Shown in pieces: positions 22,477 to 33,345 of a stretch of 64,000 nucleotides of DNA. The DNA comes from Gari tellinella. Lineage: Eukaryota > Mollusca > Bivalvia > Cardiida > Psammobiidae. The notes beneath the pieces are model-generated. The model saw only the letters and a program-made list of their open reading frames with translations. It was not told the DNA's origin and did not search any database. Position numbers and translations under genes: made by a program. Position 1 is the stretch's first letter. Each line of letters starts with the position of its first letter. Location of the stretch: positions 74,746,328 to 74,810,327 of the forward strand of contig OV277866.1 of the NCBI GenBank assembly GCA_922989275.2, in the 5' to 3' direction.

Positions 22477-22686
22477 TTAACTCATTCACCCCTGAAACTT
22501 TTAATGGACAATTTGAATTCCAATATAAGTCTAGTCCATTTAAGACAATTTAGGGTTTATTTTACAATATATTTAAAAATGAACAGTGTGGACTCTGATC
22601 AATGTCTTCACTGTTTGCATGGGGCAAGTGTAATCCTCACAGGTACGCTGTTTGTAAATGACGAGTATAGTTGTCGCTAGGTTGAA
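22477..22686 (+). mobile_element. MITE5 copy (TTAACTCATTCACCCCTGAAAC type)
   Basis: It shares TCTAGTCCA, GACTCTGATCA...CACTGTTTGCAT and CGCTGTTTGTAAATGACGAG with the copies at 27494, 33346, 60268 and 62012. This copy has a shortened hairpin. Confidence 0.75.
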
Positions 22687-22775
22687 TCTTTTCACACAGG
22701 GGTTGTGCGTTCAAAAGCGCTTCACATGAAATTATATAAATGTACATTGTACCTACAAAGCAAGAAAAGACAAAT
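22687..22775 (-). mobile_element. Retroelement tail fragment, inverted
   Basis: The reverse complement matches the 3' tail of the insert at 19537-20495 (TTCATGT.AAGCGCTTTTGAACGC, CCCTGTGTGAAAAG). It lacks the ATA tract. Confidence 0.65.
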
Positions 22776-23009
22776 AGCTACATTCACAATAAACATGATA
22801 CATTATTAAGTTACATGCAAACATGGAAATTCTTTCAATAGTATTACCACGATAATGGAAAGTGTTATAATTAGTTTGTAAAATCAAATTTAAAATGAGT
22901 CAAATAATTAAAAGACAACTGTACTTATTAAAAAAGGTGATTTTTTGTGTGTGTTTTGAGTGCTTTGTGTATGTGTGGGTTTTTATGTTTCAGTATCATT
23001 TTGTTTCAG

Positions 23010-23256
23010 AAACCAAACCAATATATACCGACCCTGTTGTAGCAAAAACTGTAGATTTAGTGGAATCATCAGTGGCGGGGCATCCAGTAATGACAGTTGG
23101 CGTTGGTGACGAGGATATTCTGCCCAGTCCTTTATCAGTCACACTCGCCTCACAGTCAGAGTCCTGGTTTGAGGTTGTTGACAATGAGCTCAGAGTCGCA
23201 ACAGGTGTTACTCTGGATTTTGAGACTGCCCCAATCACAGCTGATGTTCAGTTCAG
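23010..23256 (+). CDS. Cadherin exon 5 (phase 1 to 2)
   Basis: The acceptor is ttttgtttcag and the donor gtacaagaac. This is the first exon of the second four-exon module, equivalent to 3785-4028. It encodes TKPIYTDP, LVESSVAG, the DxD site GDEDIL, and LDFE, ending at DVQF plus a split Arg codon. A second AG 16 nt upstream would put another split in frame 1, but only the chosen site keeps the phase of the module. Confidence 0.9.
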
Positions 23257-23697
23257 GTACAAGAACATAACAATTATAACTTGACACGTGATTATGTCAT
23301 TATAAAAATAGAGACGTTTAATAACGCTATTCCCTCTCCCGCTCGATCCGCTGTGAAAGTATCATGAATGACGTGGAGTGACCTCATGCAATTGTTCGTT
23401 ACCATTTCAGACGTTATTCCTATAGCCGGTAAAGGTCATGTATTGTTACTTGTCATTTCCAATTGTTCTGTCTTGTTTCATGTACTGTTATTTCTGTGCT
23501 AAATAGTAGTTTGGTAAATAAGTATGTGAGTGTGCGGGTATAAATTCGTTTGCCGTGGGAGTGTTATATTCTTGAGAGAAAAAAAACGCGGGAAAAGTAA
23601 TTCTGTCGGAAAACTGTTTCCGCAGATGAAAAAAGTATGACACATTTTATTCCTTTATAATGGATTTCTTTAAAACAGGTCATGTTAGAATTGCAAT

Positions 23698-23845
23698 AAT
23701 CTATACTCGAACGTTGATAAACGGCATTATACAACGGTTGGTCGTTGTGATGCGCATGAATTATCCACTCAGGCTTTTCTGCGCATCACAACTCCCAACC
23801 GTTGTCCAATACGTTCAACAACGGTAGAACATAGATTATTTCTTA
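23698..23845 (+). mobile_element. Foldback element, about 148 bp
   Basis: AATCTAT, ACAACGGTTGG and GTTGTGATGCGCA blocks are mirrored as TGCGCATCACAACTCC, CAACCGTTGT and ATAGATT. The loop is short; there is no coding content. Confidence 0.7.
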
Positions 23846-24026
23846 AATATTACATGTATAAACACCGGAGAACACATTATTCTCACCCGCTTAAACGAAA
23901 TTAAGCGTGAACGCTTTATACTAGAATATGAAAGATCATATGCTACTTGCTGTCGGATGATGATCCACACTTAACATGTTTGTTCAAAAACGAGCGTTGA
24001 TTGGGAAGGTAAAACACTTACCGGTA

Positions 24027-24273
24027 CAGTGGCGAATACGTTATTCTTTCCCGTTTAAACGAAACGAAGCGCAAACGCAAAACACTAAAAAGGAGAAAAG
24101 TGCAATTTTTCGACAATTCTGATAATTCATGTTTATCTTGGTTGCAAACAGTTTGGAGCCTGATCAGACGCCGGGTTACCCGGCGTCTGATCTGGCTCCA
24201 AACTGTTTGAAATTTGAAATAATAGTTTGAGCGTAAACGCGTTTATTGGGAAAGAATAACGTTTTCTCTACTG
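24027..24273 (-). mobile_element. MITE1 copy, full length
   Basis: Flanked by TA, with ends CAGTGGCGAATACG and CGTTTTCTCTACTG. The central hairpin is perfect through GATCAGACGCCGGG. Confidence 0.9.
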
Positions 24274-24554
24274 TAAGACAGTGAAATACCGTACACATTT
24301 TAATAATGAGACACCCTGTACATCTCCTGTAATTGTGTAATTATCACACAGCAATTGTTTCAAAAAGTGCAAACTTGAGGGTATACACACAGTGTATACA
24401 CTAATCAAACCGTTACTTGGGAGCAGTGCAATCAAGATCTACAGTGTTTGCCTAGGCCTGTTTGTCTCCATACTTAGAGTAATAACGGTTTTAACAACGC
24501 GAATACTTATTAGAGTATTGGAAATATACATGTATGTTAAAGCAGACGATTGCT

Positions 24555-24822
24555 TAATAACCCTTTACTCAATAGCCTGTTGTTTCTAGTTTTGAAGATA
24601 GGTGACTACTTAAAGCTGATTGAAAGTAAAGCAGAATGTGCCTTAAGGCACATTCTGCTTTACTTTCAGCCTACTTTAAGTTATAATCTGCAATGAAACT
24701 GAAAATAATTCGTATTAATTATATTTATGACAGTATCATTTAAAACTATTTTCTTAAGTGGAGGAAAATAATTAAAGCGCTAAAAGTCGCTTCTTTTTGG
24801 GAAAGGGATAATGCAGGTTAAG
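24555..24822 (+). mobile_element. MITE3 copy (GCAGAATGTGCC hairpin)
   Basis: It has near-terminal AATAACCCTTTACTCAATAG and GGGAAAGGGATAATG. The centre AAAGTAAAGCAGAATGTGCC / GGCACATTCTGCTTTACTTT is a perfect hairpin. Confidence 0.75.
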
Positions 24823-24837
24823 AGATCACTGCTCTCT

Positions 24838-25090
24838 CACTATATCAGCTCTCCCTACAACGATTCCCTCCGTACAACAAAGAGTGTTACTGTTACCAAA
24901 ACAACAACATATGCCTAAGTCTTTCACTGCCAGAGTATCGACTGCATGTTTGCTTAGCATTGTGTCTGCTGTTTTTCTCAAAGTAAATTGTTAGCTATTT
25001 TTAGGAAACATATTGCCAGTTTGAATCAAGATAAGACGCCGCGTTATTCATTTTAGAATTCTGATCATAGTGTCAATGTTTTGATCTTTG
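24838..25090 (+). mobile_element. MITE9 copy (CTCCCTCTACAACG type), decayed
   Basis: It has CTCTCCCTACAACGATTCCCTC, CTGCTGTTTTTCTCAAAGT and a decayed TTTGAATCAAGATAAGACGCCGCG hairpin, shared with 59345-59672. Confidence 0.6.
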
Positions 25091-25342
25091 TAGAAAAACT
25101 TTTTGCAATCACAACTGTGGGTTAAACAGAAAGTGCGTAAAACATTGTACAAACATTGACCTCAGTTTTCTCCATATGACATTTTCACACAGAATGGCCC
25201 TTTTCGCCTGGCGGGTCACATGTTTCACGTGATCGATATCAGGACCATAGTGGCCTTTGTTGAAGATGTTCCGAGGATCCACTTTTGCCAACTGGATCCG
25301 CACCTGATAACTTTGGAAGTACTTGTTTCTATTTTGTTTAAG

Positions 25343-25467
25343 AGCATATGACGGGAAATATACTGTCGTGTCGGAAACGGTAACAGTACAGCTTACTAAC
25401 GTCAATGAAGCACCTATGTTTACATCTGCCACCTCTCCGATTCCAATTCGTGAGACTGCAGCATTCG
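25343..25467 (+). CDS. Cadherin exon 6 (phase 2 to 1)
   Basis: The acceptor is ttgtttaag, the choice that continues the frame as R-AYDGKY, and the donor is gtaagtatt. The exon carries AYDGKY, the linker LTNVNEAPMF (DxNDxxP type) and the start of the next repeat with IRETAAFG. It is 125 nt, identical in length to exon 7539-7663. Using the AG two bases later would put a stop codon in frame. Confidence 0.9.
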
Positions 25468-25509
25468 GTAAGTATTAAAATGAAGCTAATAGGGATACTC
25501 CTGACCCAA

Positions 25510-25860
25510 TTAACATGAGTACTAATTATTTATCATTTTGATAAATAAGTTGACTAAACAAATGGTTGATTAAATTTAACCAACGAGTTCTTTAAAAATG
25601 ATAGGTAATGAGCACAAATGTGAGATTCTATTAATCACATGACAATTTTAAACGCTTATTAAATCAATCGAAGCTGTAGTTTGTTGTTTTTCTGCTATAT
25701 AGATTTTCCGCCAAAACCTGACGTTTTTACGGTAACGTCATTGCAAATGACGTCATTTGGTATCAAACGACATGCAGCGCTTGTGGACGAAAACGTTTGG
25801 GCGGAGTCCAAATAACGATATTTCACTAGTGGATTATGATTTTTATTTAATGAATTTATT
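25510..25860 (+). mobile_element. MITE8 copy
   Basis: Matches 16930-17290 in the opposite orientation. Blocks include AAATCAATCGAAGCTGTAG, ACGGTAACGTCATT and ACGAAAACGTTTGG. Confidence 0.7.
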
Positions 25861-26482
25861 CAACACACAGACTACAAATTATGTGATAAGATCATTTACT
25901 TTTGGAACCTGTGTTCAATGTTTTACCCGGTGTTGGATATCATAAGCTCAAAACTGTTGCTAAAAAAAATTTAAAATCGTCAGAATTGTTAAACATCAGA
26001 CGCGTTCTACAATTTACCGTATTTCGTTTGCTCTATAGTTTGACTTAAGAAGGCAAAGTATAACGTCGTGTCAACTGCGACTCAGGATTACACCCGGACC
26101 GAATCTGCATGATACTCAGACTCTTGTCAATATACAGAAAAATGGGAAGAATGTTTGTTTCTACTCAAATTAAATAGAATGCAATCTTAATGCATAACTA
26201 TATGAAATCGATACGTTTATGAATATATTTACGATGATTTTAAAATAACAATGGCCAAAGTTGTGTTTTGTTTGCCTTGGTCCCTTAGCTCTGCGTTAAA
26301 AAACCGTTGGGGCACCTCATTGCAGACTTGTATACCAGCCGCCTCCATTTGCCACGATTGTGCGCTCTGCTGCTTTTGATTCAGCAAATGTCAATCATGT
26401 CCATTCTTCAGTGTTGTCTGACCATTTTTTTCTGTCTTCATATTTGTGTCGTCCCCTCCACCGTTCCTTGCCGAATAATTTT
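25861..26482. other. Intron with no recognised feature
   Basis: I see no gene, clear hairpin or tandem array here. Confidence 0.5.
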
Positions 26483-26590
26483 GGCTAGAACAAAACTCTG
26501 ATAAAAATGAACAGTCAGAATTGTCAAAAAGTTGTCATTTTCTACATTGTAGTGTCTTGCGTTTGCGTTTCGGTTGCGTTTTCTCCACTG
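26483..26590 (+). mobile_element. MITE1 fragment (right half)
   Basis: It matches from the TGATAAAAATGAACAGTCAG arm to TTCTCCACTG followed by TA. The hairpin and left half are missing. Confidence 0.8.
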
Positions 26591-27012
26591 TAACGGGTTA
26601 GATGAGTCCCAGTGCAGCATTAAGACAATCAAGCGTAGATAATTGTATGTGCATTTAAGTTATATTTGGCCATCCGTCCGTCTATATATATTTACTTAAA
26701 CAGCAGTTTTCTGACCAAAGTACTGAACCGTGTTATATGAAAGTTCACACAAGTAGCTCGTATATTAGTCGATATAAAAGGCAAAGGGTATTGCAAAAAA
26801 TTAAATTCCCTGTACTGTAATGTATAACATTTCACAGTGTAATAGAATACAATGTAAAATGCAGTATTCTAACCGATGTAGTGAACAGTATGTAGCGAAA
26901 TATTGTTTGTATTCATTTGTTCTAACCAGAGCGCCAAACAGTTTGGAGTTTTGGTGTACTCTGCGTCTTACAGTGGATAATCTGTTATTCTTACGTCATT
27001 GGTGACGTCATA

Positions 27013-27258
27013 AAGTGGAGAATCTGTTATTCTTTCCCGTTTAAACGCAAACGTACGCAAACGCAAAGCACTAAAACGTAGAAAAGAACAACTTTTGGAC
27101 AATTCTGATATTTCATGTTTATCATGGTGGCAAACAGTTTGGAGCCTGATCAGACGCCGGGTTACCCGGCGTCTGATCTGGCTCCAAACTGTTTGCACTG
27201 CAAATAATAGTTTTAGCGTAAGCGCGTTTATTGGGAAAGAATAACAGATTCTCCACTG
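27013..27258 (-). mobile_element. MITE1 copy, AATCTG subfamily
   Basis: Full length with TA flanks and an intact hairpin. A separate 22-bp piece of the same terminus lies at 26971-26992. A decayed relative follows at 27259-27358. Confidence 0.9.
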
Positions 27259-27493
27259 TATCTGGTTCCAAACTGTTTACAATGGACAAACATGTAATAG
27301 TACATGTATAGCCTAAATATGTTGTTTATTTGGGAAAGAATATTCCCTTTTTACTGTACATAACCGTTGAAGACTGAAAATATAGCATGACCCTTAAATT
27401 TAGCGTTAATCAGAACTGACAATAAAATGAGACTTTAGTAAAATCATATCGTCCTTGGAACCCTTGCTTGTAAATACATGTATGACAATCCCT

Positions 27494-27742
27494 TTCAACT
27501 CATTCACCACTGAAACTTTTAAGCGACAATTCTAATTTCCACCACAGTCTAGTCTAGATTTGTCTAATTAGGGGCGTGTATTACACTATATTGCATAATG
27601 ACAAACAGTATATCTATCCTAAGCAGAGAGTTTATGTACAAGCCCTCTGATCAGGGTATACACTGCTTGTATCAGGAAAATGTACCCTTAACAGACATAC
27701 TGTGTATAAATAACGAGTAACCGCGTCGCTCGTGTTGATCGT
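27494..27742 (+). mobile_element. MITE5 copy
   Basis: It starts TCAACTCATTCACCACTG and ends near AAATAACGAGTAACC. The hairpin is decayed (TACAAGCCCTCTGATCAGGG). Confidence 0.7.
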
Positions 27743-27848
27743 ATCAGCCTGAGTTACACTGCGTCTAATTTTGCCCAAACTGTTTGCAATGGACACTTGT
27801 TTATAACACAATCGCGTTTGTAAAGCAACATATACCTTTCAACTAGAA

Positions 27849-28338
27849 CAGTGGAGAAAACCTTATTTCTTCCAAATGCTTGCGTTTACGCTAAAACTAT
27901 AGCAGATAGTTTGGGGGCCTGATCAGACGCCGAGTTACTCGGCGTCTGATCAGGCTCCGAACAATATGCCTCTTAAATTGAAATAAATTGTAAGAATCGT
28001 TATACAGTGGAGAATCTGTTATTCTTTCCCGTTTAAACGCAAACGTACGCAAACGCAAAGCACTAAAACGTAGAAAAGCACAACTTTTGGACAATTCTGA
28101 TAATTCTTGTTTATCTTGGTGGCAAACAGTTTGCAGCCTGATCAGACGCCGGGTTACCCGGCGTCTGATCTGGCTCCAAACTGTTTGCACTGCAAATAAT
28201 AGTTTTAGCGTAAACGCGTTTATTGGGAAATAATAACAGATTCTCCACTGTAATGTTGCCATTTTATACATTTTATAAATTTGTTTTAGCGTTTTGTTTG
28301 CCTTTTAAACGGGAAAGAATAACATTTCTACCACCGTG
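27849..28338 (+). mobile_element. Older MITE1 copy carrying a nested MITE1
   Basis: The left part (27849-28004) and right part (28251-28338) join into one decayed copy. A younger MITE1 (28005-28250) sits between them, flanked by TA. The host hairpin has GACGCCGAG/CTCGGCGTC, a compensated stem variant. Confidence 0.85.
28005..28250 (-). mobile_element. MITE1 copy nested in an older copy
   Basis: AATCTG subfamily, full length, TA on both sides; almost identical to 27013-27258. Confidence 0.92.
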
Positions 28339-28394
28339 TAGCTATTGTCCGTTTACTTTTTCTTGTCAACACGTTTCTGGTTTTATTGCCCCAG

Positions 28395-28460
28395 GTGACG
28401 AAGTCTACACTGCCACTGCAGAAGATCCTGAGGATGATACAATAACCTTCTCTATAACAA
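28395..28460 (+). CDS. Cadherin exon 7 (phase 1 to 1)
   Basis: This 66-nt exon lies between acceptor ttattgccccag and donor gtacgtgt. It encodes DEVYTATAEDPEDDTITFSI, with the cluster EDPEDD at the position of the cadherin DxD calcium site. It is 12 nt shorter than its homologue in the first module, and the next exon is 9 nt longer. A MITE1 pair lies just upstream and a near-perfect palindrome begins 60 bp downstream. Confidence 0.87.
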
Positions 28461-28520
28461 GTACGTGTACTGGCGCCTATGAGAGTTTCACCATGGAAGT
28501 CGAATATTTGTTCGCTCTAA

Positions 28521-28597
28521 ACTTAGTAGGGCTTAATGAGTTAAATATGAGTATACTTTTAAAGCATACTCATATTTAACTCATTAAGTCCTACTAA
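28521..28597 (+). repeat. Near-perfect palindrome after exon 7
   Basis: Arms of about 33 nt (GTAGG.CTTAATGAGTTAAA and its inverse) flank a loop of a few bases. It lies 60 bp beyond the exon 7 donor. Confidence 0.85.
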
Positions 28598-29193
28598 CCC
28601 ATATATACATGTACATGTATACGTACTTTATCAACAGCGAACTTGTTCTTTGCAAACAGTTTAGTCCCTGGTCAGATGGCTTTTGACGGAGCCTTCTGAT
28701 CAGAGGCTTACACTGCAAGAATATCTGCTCAAAATGCCATTTGTTTGTATTTCTAAAATTAAGAATTGATTGAATAAGTTCTGGTATGAGTGTAAAACAG
28801 TCTTGATCTTGATCAGATGCCAATTTACGCGGGGTCAGAAGTTAAGTCATGCGATGCATAGCTCAGTGTAGGTTCAGGTTTACAAATGTGTGCCATTCTG
28901 TTTTATTCCGATTCTCAAATTCTTTAACTTGTCATTTTCTAAATTCAATGCCACTGTGTTTGTCTGCCGTATACACTGGAACGACTAATGTTTCCCCACA
29001 ATGTAGCATGTATGGTAAGTAAAAATATCACATTAGCAACAAATCAGTAACCCCTATCGACACGTATACCCGTGTATGTGTAATGTACAAAAAAACGTGT
29101 GAACAACTCAAATACATTTTACAAAATACATGTAGATCTAGAGTTAGAACAAAATAAAGGGGTAGTCTGAGATGAGACAGATGAAGAGATACA

Positions 29194-29412
29194 TTAACCA
29201 GCTACCCCATAGCATGTTTCTAGTTTAAAAGACAGGTGATCACTTTAGGCACATTCTGCTTCACTTTTAGCCTGCTTTAAGCTACCCTCTGCTAGAATAT
29301 GGAATATATTTCTTATTGGGCATATTCAAGACAGCTTAAACTGGAACTTTTTTCTCTAGTGGAGGGACTAATTAAAGGCGTAAAAAGGCGTATTTATGGG
29401 ATAATGAGTTAA
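29194..29412 (+). mobile_element. MITE3 copy with TTAA ends
   Basis: Its ends are TTAACCAGCTACCCCATAG and TTATGGGATAATGAGTTAA. Half of the GGCACATTCTGCTT hairpin remains. Confidence 0.75.
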
Positions 29413-29668
29413 TGCATACACATGTACAGATAAACAGAGAAACCAGTTACACGGAAAGAGAGCGCAAGAGAACAAGATAGAAAGAAACAGAGATACAGCA
29501 AGAGAGAATGAAGACACTCCCGAGTGAACATCAAGCACTCTATACAACACCTATGATGATACTAACAATGATGACAAGAATAAGTTACTAGAAATATTGA
29601 ACAGACCTTACTTATTTAGATTACAGACGAGACGATGTTTTGGAAGCAGATGATACTCTAGCTTGTTA

Positions 29669-29905
29669 CAGTAGAGAAAACAGTATTCGTTCACGTTTAA
29701 GCGCAAATGAAACGAAACGCATTGTAACAAAATAAAGAAAATTTGACCATTCTGAGTGATTATTGTCCATCTGAATGTCACACAGTTTAGAGCCTGATCA
29801 GACGCCGGGTGACTTGACGTCTGATCTTGCTCCAATCCGTGTGCATTGGGAATAATAAATTTAGCGTATTCACGATTACTAGGAAAGTTATCGTCTTCTC
29901 CAATG
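29669..29905 (-). mobile_element. MITE1 copy, diverged
   Basis: Ends CAGTAGAGAAAACAG and CTTCTCCAATG, with a hairpin carrying mismatches (GACGCCGGGTGACTTGACGTC). An old copy. Confidence 0.8.
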
Positions 29906-30224
29906 TGACATATTAGAGCGACTCTGAGCCGTATATTTACGTATGTTGAGCCTAATTCTTCACACTACGAATTCTTCACACCGAAATCAGACGTGTGAAG
30001 AATTCGTACGAATTCTTCCACTCGTGTGACCAATGTGGGAAGATTTCGTACGAATATGTCACACAATGGCAGTGTGAGATTTCCGTACCCCCTTTTTTAA
30101 CGACCTGTTGGTACCTACGGATTCTTCACACATCACCTTCCGTTTAACATTTCTTTATGAAACAAATTCTAACAACTTAGGCAAATCACTTTCCATAGCA
30201 AAAAATATGGTGTATTACGTCGTA

Positions 30225-30365
30225 TTGTGGGATGATACTAGAGTTCTAGGGAAAACCAACATCTTCGGACAGGCGACCCTCTCACGTACTGTCACGACCC
30301 GGGATCGAACTCGGGATGCATTGTTAAGAAGCGGGTGCGCTAAAACTGTTTTATCCATCCTTTTA
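30225..30365 (-). mobile_element. tRNA-derived SINE piece
   Basis: On the minus strand, GCGCACCCGCTTCTTAAC followed by GAGTTCGATCCCGGGTCG resembles the anticodon arm and B box of a tRNA. There is no complete cloverleaf, so it is not called as a tRNA gene. Confidence 0.5.
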
Positions 30366-30584
30366 CATGCAGTTTTTACGAATTGATCAATAAAGCTCTT
30401 AAACAGCCGACCTAAATCCGAAGAATTATCTGTGAATAAGTGCAGCCCTTTTCATCCCATGATCAAACTTATGTTCCGTTGAGTTTATGCTTAGTTCTTG
30501 GCTTCCTTTGAGGCATAATAGGCCAACGACCGACATATTGCCGGCCGAATGCTGGTAGATTGTTGGTTTTCTTAACGGGATAGG

Positions 30585-30860
30585 GAGGGATGAGCCCGTG
30601 GCCGTGGTCCAGTGCTCATAGTGACTATGACTTACACTCACTTAGGTCCTTACTGCTGTTGGTTCGAATCCCAATCTGAACACTTGGGCTTTTTCATTTG
30701 GAGAAACCCTCAAGCTGGCTATCGGAAAGTCGGTGCTTTTACCCAGATGCAAATTTTTACCTGATTTATGACGTGCATCCGGTTTCTTCTCCCATCTGCG
30801 ATTAGCTTTATGTCGAGATATGACTGAAATACTGTTAACATAGTATGAACTCAGAATTCT
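30585..30860 (+). mobile_element. tRNA-derived SINE piece
   Basis: GTGGTCCAGTGCTCATAG (A-box-like) and GGTTCGAATCCC (B box) are followed by a tail containing TATGACTGAAATACTGTT. A related tail, CATGACTGAAATGCTGTAA, occurs at 38813. Confidence 0.55.
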
Positions 30861-31065
30861 GGGCCTCGGTTTGATTTTAAAGTGTAGTTAAAAGCTAGTT
30901 TCAACGACGGTCATCGAAACGACATCGATTTAAAATCGGTCGATTTCGGGCGCCTTACACGTTGATCGGACCCGAGAAAGCTTTTGACCAAATATACAAA
31001 CGTATACAAGCGTGTCAGAGGTCGGGCAAGGCCGTCTCCATCCGGCTTTTGCCTATCCTATAACG

Positions 31066-31260
31066 GCCGGTGTAATGACGAAAAGTGTCCCCACCACTCA
31101 GAATTTTGACCCCGGGACATTTTTTGACTCAGAAAACTAACCTCCCGTGTCATTTTACATGTAGTATGCCAAAGCAAGTCCCAAGGACAGTTTTCTACAC
31201 CAAAACTTGTCCTCATGTGTCACTCTTTAGAGGGGGACACATTTCGTCTTTACACCGGCG
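31066..31260. mobile_element. Small TIR element, about 195 bp
   Basis: GCCGGTGTAATGACGAAAAG...TGTCCCC is inverted at the other end as GGGGGACACATTTCGTC...TTTACACCGGC. A short ORF covering it has no domain. Confidence 0.65.
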
Positions 31261-31579
31261 CCCGTCTGGCAACCGGATAACACCAATTTCCTTTCGATTT
31301 CCCACAGTATTGCACGTTATTTCTGAATGCCCATGATGTGGACTACACGATAAGGCAATCGGTAGTATGGTTCCATGTACGAAAGTGAACAACATAACAA
31401 AGAAGTGAAATCAGCGCGTCTTTATAAACCTCATTCATATATTGAACCCACGATAACCAATATCGGGCGATGATGGTCGCCCGTCTTAAAACCGTTGCCC
31501 GTCCGGTATTTAAGGACTATCGCGGCAGTTTGTTCGAATTTTCAAAACATTTTTTTTTTTTTAATTTTGCATATTGCTA

Positions 31580-32575
31580 GTTTATATCCAGTTGTGCAGA
31601 AATATTAAATAAAAATAGGGAGTCCCCGAACTGGTTCTTTTCTTAATAGCTTTCTTGACACGTGCTTTTGATCATAAAATCTTAGAAATTTTTCATATGT
31701 TTTTTTACAAAATAGAAAATAATGGGAGCAAGTACCAATAAAAACATGGAAACAACATATTATTCCTCAATAAAGGGAACACATCAAATAGTTATTTTAC
31801 AAAGTTTTTTCCCTTACAGTTCTTACATTCAGATTTTGACAAAATTTTCCCAAATATTGATAAAGCATAAGTTTACTGAAATCACTAATAAAAATTATAG
31901 GTACCCGAACTAGTTTTTCTAAAAAATACAAATGTCTGCATAAAGAGTAACGCATGTCAATCCAGTTACCTCTAAAAGCTTAATTGTGGGGTCATATACT
32001 TTGGCGGCCAAGATAAATAATATATACTAATAATACTTGTATAGTGATTTATTGTTACCGATTAAACAGTGGATTTGGACACATTCTAGCATTTAAAAGT
32101 GGTTAACATATATCATTTATAGATAGCCCTATATGTAACTGGATAGACATGCGTTACTCTTTATGCAGACATTTGTATTGTGTACAAAAAAGTTCGGGTA
32201 CCCATAACTTTAATTAGTGATTTCAGTAAATTAAGGCTTTATCAATATTTGTGAAAAATATTGGCAAAATCTAAATGTAAGAACTGTAGAAGAAAAGAAT
32301 TTGAAAAATATCTATTTGATGTGTTCCCTTTATTGACGAATAAAATGTTGTTTCCATGTTTTTATTGCTACTTCCTCCTATTCTTTTCTTTTTTATGAAA
32401 AAATATGAATAACCCAATATCTAAGGAAAATTACAAAGCTGAAGAGGGGTGTTCTGAGATTTTCAAAAGCACGTGTCTCTGGATAATTAGGGGTTTACCA
32501 AAAAACAAGCTATTAAGAAAAGAACCAGTTCGGGGACATCCTATTTTTATTTCGTATGCACAAAATTTTTACATG
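31580..32575. repeat. Long imperfect palindrome (arms about 400 bp)
   Basis: The left arm (about 31580-31985) and right arm (about 32130-32575) are inverted copies. Examples are GTCCCCGAACTGGTTCTTTT against AAAAGAACCAGTTCGGGGAC, and AATGTCTGCATAAAGAGTAA against its inverse near 32152. The loop is about 150 bp. It could fold into a large RNA hairpin if transcribed. Confidence 0.82.
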
Positions 32576-32742
32576 CGTTTTTAAAAAAAATTGACATGTG
32601 AAGAATTCGTATCTACTGTCAGGGGGGTCTGAGAGTCAGTACGAATTATTCACACATGTGTGACATATTCGTATGAAATGTCTACGAATTTTTCACAGGT
32701 GTGAAGAATTCGTAGTGTGAAGAATTCGGCTCAACATACGTA

Positions 32743-32986
32743 CAGTGGAGAAAACGTTATTCTTTCCCTATAAACGCGTTTACGCTAAAACTATTACTTC
32801 CTTTGCAAACGGTTTGGTGCCAGATCAGACGCCGGGTAACCCGGCGTCTGATCCGGCTCCGAACTTTTGCCATTCTGATAAAAATTGACTGTCAGAATTG
32901 TCCAAATGATATTATCTTCTACGTTTTAGTGTTGCGTTTACGTTTAGTTTGCGTTTAAACGGAAAAGAATAACGTTTTCTCTACTG
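32743..32986 (+). mobile_element. MITE1 copy, full length
   Basis: CAGTGGAGAAAACG to TTTCTCTACTG, with TA on both sides. The left TA is also the right flank of the 2.8-kb element. Confidence 0.9.
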
Positions 32987-33156
32987 TATTACCGTCCAAC
33001 CTATCTCAACAAATTCAGACGAAAGAGGCTAGATATTGGAAAAAAACACAGGTTTTGCTTAGAATCATGAACAACTCAGAAATATGTACTATTCTGAGCT
33101 ATGAAACAACCAATCGAGTAGAAGCGTGCTAACGGCAACAATTGTTAACATTTTAG

Positions 33157-33321
33157 GTGGCGACACTAATGGAGACTTTAGTATGGACGGCACATCGGGG
33201 GTGATAACTGTTGCCAAAACACTGGATCCGGACACTAAGGCTACCTATGAGCTGGTACTTAAGGCTGTTGATGCGGCGCCTTTGGAAGTAACCATGATAG
33301 CTACAGTGACCGTTCATGATG
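33157..33321 (+). CDS. Cadherin exon 8 (phase 1 to 1)
   Basis: The acceptor is taacattttag and the donor gtatgcatt. It encodes GDTNGDFSMDGTSGVITVA, then LDPDTKATYELVLKAVD and a last strand TMIATVTVHD. The expected DxNDxxP linker is reduced to HDAPKI across the next junction. A TTAA-flanked MITE begins 24 bp after the exon. Confidence 0.92.
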
Positions 33322-33345
33322 GTATGCATTTTACCCCTTCACCGT

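Larger units (their letters stand above)
29940..32740. mobile_element. 2.8-kb non-autonomous TA-flanked transposon
   Basis: Terminal inverted repeats of about 44 bp begin CGTATGTTGAGCC and continue with AATTCTTCACACTACGAATTC. TA lies outside both ends (29938-29939, 32741-32742). Subterminal zones repeat the palindrome-like GAATTCTTCACAC / GTGTGAAGAATTC several times. No transposase is recognisable. It contains two tRNA-like SINE pieces, a small TIR element (31066-31260) and a long palindrome (31580-32575). Its right TA is shared with the next MITE1. Confidence 0.82.
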
